In this document: positions 33,153 through 38,003 of the stretch, in pieces
Layout: each line of letters opens with the position of its first letter
Position numbering within the stretch: position 1 is the stretch's first letter
Source of the DNA: JAFIEN01 sp051859505
Lineage (GTDB): Bacteria; Pseudomonadota; Alphaproteobacteria; Rhodobacterales; Rhodobacteraceae
NCBI GenBank assembly: GCA_051859505.1
Contig: JBHYFN010000036.1
Location: forward strand, 1-38,003
Direction of reading: 5' to 3'
Length of the DNA: 38,003 nt
Notes under the pieces: generated by a model
Databases searched by the model: none
What the model was told of the DNA's origin: nothing
Seen by the model: the letters and a program-made list of their open reading frames with translations, nothing else
Made by a program: the position numbers and the translations under genes

Positions 33153-34489
33153 CCGCCATCGCCATGACCTCCGACCCGCGCGAGGATGCGCTGCGGCTGA
33201 TCGGCCGAAAGCGCCTGATCGCGATGGGCGTGCCTGCGCTGGTGCTGCTGTACCTGACCTATATCTTCTTCGCCTTCGACGTGCCGGGGCTGGCGCAGCG
33301 GGCGAAGATGGACAATGCGGTGATCCTTCTGTCGGATGCCGTGAGCTACAAGATCCACGTCACCCGCGACAATCGCGACGAGAGCCTTTCCGTCTCGGTC
33401 GAGGGGAGCCGGCGCGCGACCTTTGCCGAGGACCAGATCCCCGACTGGATCGTGACCGAGGGCAACCGGACGGTGATCGACCTGACGGACGGGCATGTCG
33501 TCACCTATGACGGGCCGCTGATCACCTATGACCTGCCCGATTTCGGCCCGATCGTGATCAGCATCGACGATTCCGTGGGCCTTGACCTGCCCGTGGCGGG
33601 CCCGGTGCCCGATTTCATCAACGCCTCCGACAGCCGCGTGGTCATCACCACCTCGGCCGGGCGGGTGACGGTGACGCGGTCGCGGGCCGATACCTTCCGC
33701 TATTTCTGGGGGTGGGAGCTCTTTTTCTTCGACCTGCAAAGCCCGTTCCACGGCTTCACGCCGGGCGAGGTGCTGCGGGCGGCCTTCTCGTCCGAGCGGG
33801 TCGATCCGGCGCTGCCCAACTGGCAGGCGATCATCCGCGATGTCTGGTACAACAGCATCTGGCGGCATGGCGATGTGGTCTGGGCGATTGGCGAAACGGC
33901 GCTGATGGCCTTCCTTGGCACCTTCGGGGCGGCGGTCATCGCGCTGCCGCTGGCCTTTGTCGCGGCCAAGAACTTTGCGCCGTCGCGCGCGGCGCGGTTC
34001 GGGGTAAGGCGGGTGTTCGATTTCGTGCGCGGGGTGGATGCGCTGATCTTCACCATCATCCTCAGCCGCGCCTTCGGACCCGGCCCGATGACCGGGGCGC
34101 TGGCGATCATGATCACGGATTCGGGGTCGTTCGGCAAACTCTTCTCCGAGGCGCTGGAGAATACCGACCGCAAGCAGATCGAGGGGATCCAGTCCACCGG
34201 CGCCAATGCGATCCAGCGCTACCGCTTTGGCGTGATCCCGCAGGTGATGCCGGTGCTGCTGAGCCAGGTGCTGTATTTCCTCGAATCGAACACCCGGTCG
34301 GCGACGATCATCGGGGCGATTGTCGGGGGCGGGATCGGGCTGATGCTGACCCAGGCGATCCAGACCACCAGCGACTGGGAGAAGGTCACCTATTACATGA
34401 TCCTGATCGTGCTGCTGGTGATCGCGATGGATACGCTTTCGGGCTGGTTGCGGCGCAAGCTGATCAAGGGCGACGAGGCGGGGAGATAA
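33149..34489 (+). CDS. phnE: Phosphonate ABC transporter permease 2, with a long periplasmic insert
   Basis: This 446-aa PhnE-family permease is about 160 residues longer than usual. After the first span (about 23-43) comes a segment at about 50-185 rich in beta-forming residues (VVTYDGPLITYDLPDFGP, then SDSRVVITTSAGRVTVTRS), predicted to lie in the periplasm. The standard permease follows, with STGANAIQRYRFGVIPQVMP and IGAIVGGGIGLMLTQAI. The length is uninterrupted, with no frameshift. The insert may dock PhnD or gate the channel. Such long PhnE forms are known in this bacterial group as I recall, but the insert has no assigned function. Confidence 0.9.
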   Translation: MTAIAMTSDPREDALRLIGRKRLIAMGVPALVLLYLTYIFFAFDVPGLAQRAKMDNAVILLSDAVSYKIHVTRDNRDESLSVSVEGSRRATFAEDQIPDWIVTEGNRTVIDLTDGHVVTYDGPLITYDLPDFGPIVISIDDSVGLDLPVAGPVPDFINASDSRVVITTSAGRVTVTRSRADTFRYFWGWELFFFDLQSPFHGFTPGEVLRAAFSSERVDPALPNWQAIIRDVWYNSIWRHGDVVWAIGETALMAFLGTFGAAVIALPLAFVAAKNFAPSRAARFGVRRVFDFVRGVDALIFTIILSRAFGPGPMTGALAIMITDSGSFGKLFSEALENTDRKQIEGIQSTGANAIQRYRFGVIPQVMPVLLSQVLYFLESNTRSATIIGAIVGGGIGLMLTQAIQTTSDWEKVTYYMILIVLLVIAMDTLSGWLRRKLIKGDEAGR

Positions 34490-34497
34490 AGGCCGAC

Positions 34498-35115
34498 ATG
34501 GCCCGCCTGTCCGCCCATCAGCCGCTGATCCACCCGGACTGCGAGATCACCGAGAGCAATTTCGGCGCGTGGTGCGAGGTCGGGCGCGGCAGCCGTGTGA
34601 GCCATAGCAGCTTTGGCGATTACGCCTATTGCGACCGCTATGCCGATATCGCCAATTGCAGCGTTGGCCGTTTCGCCAATATCGCGGCCTTCACAAGGAT
34701 CGGTCCGACCGATCACCCGATGGCGCGGGCGGCGCAGCATCATTTCCTCTATCGCTCGGCCAGCTACTGGGACGATGCCGAGGATGACGCCGCCTTCTTT
34801 GCTGCCCGCCATGCGCGGCGCTGCAGCCTTGGGCATGATTGCTGGATCGGCCACGGGGCCATCGTGCGGCCCGAGGTGAGCGTGGGCATCGGCGCGGTCG
34901 TGGCCGCCGGCGCGGTGGTGACGCGCGATGTGGCGCCCTTCATGATCGTGGCCGGGGTGCCGGCCGTGCCGCTCCGCGCCCGCTTTGCCCCCGGGATCGC
35001 CGCGCGGCTGCTGGCGCTGGCCTGGTGGGACTGGCCGCATGAGCGGCTGCGCGCGGCGCTGGATGATTTCCGCTCGCTCGCCGTCGAGGCGTTTCTGGAG
35101 CGTTACGGCGGCTAG
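34498..35115 (+). CDS. Hexapeptide-repeat acyltransferase of phosphonate clusters
   Basis: This 205-aa left-handed beta-helix protein starts at ATG 34498 (AAAGG upstream); the open frame extends back to 33712 but overlaps phnE. Hexapeptide turns are evident (ANCSVGRFANIAAFTRIG, then SVGIGAVVAAGAVVTRDVAP), and the C-terminal part holds a tryptophan-rich helix (LAWWDWPHERL). Genes of this kind (chloramphenicol-acetyltransferase-like, a phosphonate metabolism family) are often found with phn genes. The acyl acceptor, possibly an aminophosphonate, is not established. The gene is 8 bases after phnE2 and stops 5 bases before the convergent phnF. Confidence 0.85.
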   Translation: MARLSAHQPLIHPDCEITESNFGAWCEVGRGSRVSHSSFGDYAYCDRYADIANCSVGRFANIAAFTRIGPTDHPMARAAQHHFLYRSASYWDDAEDDAAFFAARHARRCSLGHDCWIGHGAIVRPEVSVGIGAVVAAGAVVTRDVAPFMIVAGVPAVPLRARFAPGIAARLLALAWWDWPHERLRAALDDFRSLAVEAFLERYGG

Positions 35116-35120
35116 CGGGT

Positions 35121-35888
35121 CTATTCCGGGGCGATGGTCAGGGTGACGCGGCTGCCCGCGAAATGGGTGATGCCGTATTCCAGCGGCCGCCCCTCGGGAT
35201 CAAGGTTCAGCGCCTCGGAGCGCATCACCGGCTCGCCCCGCCGCAGTTGCAGATGCCCGGCAAGCAGGCCGTCGGCGGGAACGGCGGTCAGGCGGGTCCA
35301 GGCGCGGGTATAGTCGGGGATGCCGCAGGCGGCGAGGGCGCGGGTCACGCCGCCCGCGCCGCCCGTGCCGCCTGTGCCTTGCGCCAGTTCGGCGGCAAGC
35401 CCCGGAATATCGGGAAAGACCGAGCGGAAATGGCCGATCACCTGACCATCGGCCATCGTCAGCCCCTCGGCCCGGATCACGGGGGTGGCGGGGGGCAGGT
35501 TCAGCGCGGTGCAGTCGGGCGTGGCGCCGGGCAGGGTCTCGACGCTGAGGACCTTGCGCCCCGGCACCCGGCCCGAGACCGCCATCGCGGCGTGAAACCG
35601 GGTGCGGCGGCCGATGGGATAGTCGGTCGGCGGGGCGGTGACGGTCACGCCCGAGCCGCGCCGGGCGTGGACCAGACCGTCCTCGGCCAGGGCGGCCAGG
35701 GCGCGGCGCAGGGTGTGGCGGTTGACGCCGAAGCGGGCGGCGAGCCGCGCCTCGGACGGAAGGCGGTGGCCGGGCGGGAGGTCGGCGAGTTCGGCGCGCA
35801 GCACCTCGGTGATCTGGCGCCAGAGCGGCGGGTCGGAGGCGCGGGGACCAGTGGGGCGAGGATTGGCGGGGCGGGGATCGGCTGTCAT
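35121..35888 (-). CDS. phnF: Phosphonate operon repressor PhnF (GntR/HutC family)
   Basis: This 255-aa regulator has a winged helix-turn-helix of GntR type (about residues 25-85: LPSEARLAARFGVNRHTLRR and DGLVHARRGSGVTVT). A UTRA-like effector domain follows (about 95-250; IRAEGLTMADGQVIGHFRSV, and RGEPVMRSEALNLDPEGRPL). The N-terminus is proline-rich. It is divergent from phnG, with 77 bases between start codons that hold two palindromes. It probably represses phnGHI and itself in response to a phosphonate or phosphate-related ligand. Confidence 0.92.
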   Translation of the reverse strand: MTADPRPANPRPTGPRASDPPLWRQITEVLRAELADLPPGHRLPSEARLAARFGVNRHTLRRALAALAEDGLVHARRGSGVTVTAPPTDYPIGRRTRFHAAMAVSGRVPGRKVLSVETLPGATPDCTALNLPPATPVIRAEGLTMADGQVIGHFRSVFPDIPGLAAELAQGTGGTGGAGGVTRALAACGIPDYTRAWTRLTAVPADGLLAGHLQLRRGEPVMRSEALNLDPEGRPLEYGITHFAGSRVTLTIAPE

Positions 35889-35906
35889 GAAATCTTCACT
35901 CGCGTT

Positions 35907-35922
35907 GCAGAGGCGCCTCTGC
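35907..35922. promoter_or_regulatory. 16-bp palindrome in the phnF-phnG interval
   Basis: GCAGAGGCGCCTCTGC is a perfect 16-bp inverted repeat directly ahead of phnF. It may be a regulator site or a leader hairpin. The sequence alone does not say which. Confidence 0.45.
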
Positions 35923-35925
35923 TAG

Positions 35926-35959
35926 GATTTGTCTAGTTGTATACTACCCTGGACAAATC
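35926..35959. promoter_or_regulatory. Candidate PhnF operator between phnF and phnG
   Basis: GATTTGTC (35926-35933) and GACAAATC (35952-35959) are perfect 8-bp inverted arms around 18 bases. The spacer holds a GTATAC core near the centre (35939-35944). Operators with a TATA-like palindromic core are common for HutC-type GntR regulators. The position, between divergent phnF and phnG, suits control of both. Confidence 0.55.
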
Positions 35960-35965
35960 GGCAAG

Positions 35966-36409
35966 ATGTCTACAGCCTCTCCTTCCGACCGCGCCCGCTG
36001 GATGGGCCTTCTGGCCCGCGCCCGGCCCGCGCGGCTGGCCGAACTGGCGCCCGATCTGCCCGAGCACGCCCTGTTGCGCGCGCCCGAGGTGGGGGCGGTG
36101 ATGATGCAGGGCCGGCAGGGCGGGACGGGGGCGCCGTTCAACCTGGGCGAGATGACGGTGACGCGCTGTTCGGTGCGGCTGGGCTGCGGGGCGGTGGGTC
36201 ATGCCTGGGTGCAGGGCCGCGACAAGGCCCATGCCCGCCGCGCGGCGGTGCTGGATGCGCTGATGCAGACCGAGCGCGCCGCCGCGCTTGAGGCGGCGGT
36301 CCTTGCGCCGCTGGCCGAGGAAGAGGCGGCCCGGCGGGCAGAGGCGGCGGCACGGGCCGGGGCGACGCGGGTGGAGTTCTTCACCATGGTCCGGGGAGAG
36401 GACAGATGA
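35966..36409 (+). CDS. phnG: C-P lyase subunit PhnG
   Basis: This is a 147-aa subunit of the carbon-phosphorus lyase core complex (PhnGHIJ) that attaches methylphosphonate to ATP ribose. Family features are LRAPEVGAVMMQGRQGGTG near residues 37-55, FNLGEMTVTRCSVRL (58-72) and GHAWVQGRDKAHARRAAVLD (78-97). It begins at ATG 35966 with a very short leader from the operator. The stop overlaps the phnH ATG (ATGA), as is usual in this operon. Confidence 0.94.
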   Translation: MSTASPSDRARWMGLLARARPARLAELAPDLPEHALLRAPEVGAVMMQGRQGGTGAPFNLGEMTVTRCSVRLGCGAVGHAWVQGRDKAHARRAAVLDALMQTERAAALEAAVLAPLAEEEAARRAEAAARAGATRVEFFTMVRGEDR

Positions 36410-36987
36410 GCGGCCCCGCTGCAGAGGACGCGCTGACCGGCGGGTTCGAGGATCTGCCGGTGCAGGCCGCGCGGGGGTTTCGCAGGGTCCTCGATGCGAT
36501 GGCGCGGCCGGGCAAGATCGTCCGGCTGGGCGGCGCCGCGCCGCCCGCGCCGCTGTCGCCGGCTGCCGGGGCGGTGGCGCTGGTGCTGCTGGACGGGACG
36601 ACTCCGCTTTACCTCGCGCCCGGGCATGACACGCCCGACCTGCGCGCCTGGATCGCCTTTCACACCGGCGCGCCGCTTGCCCCGGCCGAGGCGGCGGCCT
36701 TTGCCATCGGCACTTGGGAGGCGCTGCAGCCCGTCGGCTGCTTTGCCCTGGGCACCCCGGATTACCCCGACCGCGCCGCAACCCTGATCGTCGAGACCGA
36801 CCGGCTGGAGCCCACCGGCGCGCGGCTGCGGGGCCCCGGGATCGACGGAACGGCCCGATTGTCGCTGCCCGAGACGGCGGCCTTTCAGGCCAACCGCGCC
36901 CGCTTTCCCCTGGGCTTCGACACGCTGTTGACCTGCGGCGACCTTCTGGCCGGGTTGCCGCGCAGCACGGACGTGGAGGCGGGCTGA
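36406..36987 (+). CDS. phnH: C-P lyase subunit PhnH
   Basis: This 193-aa member of the C-P lyase core has GFRRVLDAMARPGKIVRL near residue 25-42, LVLLDGTTPLYLAPG near 58-72 and, at the C-terminal end, FPLGFDTLLTCGDLLAGLPR. The length agrees with PhnH. It is coupled to phnG by a four-base overlap and to phnI by TGATG. It stabilises the GHIJ complex; the reaction requires PhnJ, which would be encoded beyond the window. Confidence 0.94.
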   Translation: MSGPAAEDALTGGFEDLPVQAARGFRRVLDAMARPGKIVRLGGAAPPAPLSPAAGAVALVLLDGTTPLYLAPGHDTPDLRAWIAFHTGAPLAPAEAAAFAIGTWEALQPVGCFALGTPDYPDRAATLIVETDRLEPTGARLRGPGIDGTARLSLPETAAFQANRARFPLGFDTLLTCGDLLAGLPRSTDVEAG

Positions 36988-38003
36988 TGTATGTGGCGGT
37001 GAAGGGCGGCGAGCGGGCGATCGACAATGCCCATGGCTGGCTGGCCGAGGCCCGGCGCGGCGATCCCGCGGTGCCCGAGCTGAGCGTGGCGCAGATCCGC
37101 GAGCAGATGGCGCTGGCGGTGGCGCGGGTGATGGCGGAAGGCTCGCTTCACGATCCCGATCTGGCGGCGCTGGCGATCAAGCAGGCGCGGGGCGATCTGA
37201 TCGAGGCGATCTTCCTGATCCGGGCCTATCGCACGACCTTGCCCCGGTTCGGATCCTCGCGCCCGGTCGATACCGGGGCGATGGCGGCGATCCGGCGGAT
37301 CTCGGCCACGTTCAAGGATCTGCCGGGGGGGCAGGTGCTGGGGCCGACCTTCGACTATACGCATCGCCTGCTGGATTTCGCGCTGGCGGCCGAGGGCGCG
37401 GTGCCGGAGGTTGCGACCGGGGCGGACCCCGGCCCGATGCCCCGTGTGAGCGCGCATCTGGACCGCGAGGGCCTGATCGAACCCGAACCCGCCAGCGACG
37501 CCCCGCCGCCCGACCTGACCCGCGCGCCGATGGAGCTGCCGGCCGACCGGGCGTTGCGGCTGCAGGCGCTGGCGCGGGGTGACGAGGGGTTCCTGCTGGG
37601 GCTGGCCTATTCAAGCCAGCGCGGCTTCGGGCGCACCCATCCTTTCGTGGGCGAATTGCGCATCGGCGAGGTGATGGTCGAGGTCGAGATCCCCGAGCTT
37701 GGCTTTGCCGTCGCCATCGGCGCGATCACCGTCACCGAATGCGAGACGGTCAACCAGTTCACCGGCTCGAAAACGCAACCGGCGCAATTCACGCGCGGCT
37801 ATGGGCTGGTCCTTGGCCAGTCCGAGCGCAAGGCCATCGCCATGAGCCTTGTGGACCGGGCCCTGCGCTGGGAGGAGCTGGGCGAGGAGGATACCGGCGC
37901 GCCGGTGCAGGATGCGGAATTCGTCCTGATGCATGCCGACAATATTCAGGCGACGGGATTCCTCGAACATATCAAGCTGCCCCATTACGTCGATTTCCAG
38001 TCC
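36987..38003 (+). CDS. phnI: C-P lyase subunit PhnI, C-terminus cut by window edge
   Basis: PhnI transfers the ribose-triphosphate moiety from ATP to the phosphonate at the start of C-P lyase action. 339 codons are present from ATG 36987 (MYVAVKGGERAIDNAH), against about 360-370 for the family, so only the end is missing. ITVTECETVNQFTGSKTQPA and HADNIQATGFLEHIKLPHYV are typical. It overlaps phnH by one base. phnJ and later genes would follow outside the window. Confidence 0.95.
   Translation, partial: MYVAVKGGERAIDNAHGWLAEARRGDPAVPELSVAQIREQMALAVARVMAEGSLHDPDLAALAIKQARGDLIEAIFLIRAYRTTLPRFGSSRPVDTGAMAAIRRISATFKDLPGGQVLGPTFDYTHRLLDFALAAEGAVPEVATGADPGPMPRVSAHLDREGLIEPEPASDAPPPDLTRAPMELPADRALRLQALARGDEGFLLGLAYSSQRGFGRTHPFVGELRIGEVMVEVEIPELGFAVAIGAITVTECETVNQFTGSKTQPAQFTRGYGLVLGQSERKAIAMSLVDRALRWEELGEEDTGAPVQDAEFVLMHADNIQATGFLEHIKLPHYVDFQS

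Overview
The window looks like part of an extrachromosomal replicon (plasmid or chromid) of an alphaproteobacterium, most likely of the Rhodobacterales. Three things point there: a complete repABC replication and partition operon with its antisense-RNA gene and two 16-bp parS-type palindromes; very GC-rich coding sequence; and a gene content of sugar ABC transporters, Gfo/Idh/MocA oxidoreductases and phn genes that is typical of the group. The species cannot be told from the sequence alone. No insertion sequence, transposase, tRNA, rRNA or CRISPR array was seen.

Layout. (1) 1-4014, minus strand: a carbohydrate ABC importer read as solute-binding protein, two permeases and an ATPase cut by the window edge. 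(2) 4690-7625, plus strand, divergent from it: an AraC-type regulator translationally coupled to an unusual Gfo/Idh oxidoreductase-aldo/keto reductase fusion. After three copies of a GGGTGGGTGAAACCCACCC-type palindromic repeat comes a membrane desaturase/hydroxylase-like gene, and an SDR dehydrogenase faces it. (3) 9861-10227: a 102-aa protein of two 33-residue repeats behind a promoter that contains a perfect GTTC-N7-GTTC LexA-type box. (4) 10347-15391: a SIS-domain protein, two parS-like palindromes, then repC, the ctRNA gene, repB and repA, all read leftward; an AT-rich patch inside repC is the likely origin. (5) 15421-30254: a Gfo/Idh gene (minus) and a TetR regulator (plus), followed by a long plus-strand operon of solute-binding protein (frameshifted), two permeases, two Gfo/Idh enzymes, an ATPase, a third Gfo/Idh, a DUF993 aldolase-like protein, a TIM-barrel isomerase, uronate isomerase (uxaC), a KdgF-like cupin and a fructuronate reductase/mannitol dehydrogenase-family enzyme (uxuB-like). 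Matching palindromes, A(G/A)TAAC-N6-GTTACT, lie in the promoters on both sides of tetR. (6) 30372-38003: a phosphonate block with a three-repeat Pho box, phnC-phnD-phnE1-phnE2, a hexapeptide acyltransferase, a convergent phnF repressor, and phnG-phnH-phnI (phnI cut by the edge).

How it fits together. Region 5 reads as uptake of a uronic-acid-containing or otherwise modified glycoside, its processing by several NAD(P)-dependent oxidoreductases and an epimerase, and entry into the glucuronate/fructuronate/mannonate route, all under one TetR repressor. KdgF suggests that an unsaturated or cyclic uronate is an intermediate. No mannonate dehydratase (uxuA) or KDG kinase is present, and the DUF993 protein is a candidate for a different carbon-carbon cleavage step. 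Region 6 is phosphate-starvation uptake of phosphonates plus the start of the C-P lyase operon. The candidate undescribed parts are the catabolic pathway of region 5, the Gfo/Idh-AKR fusion, and the SOS-box small repeat protein beside the replication genes.
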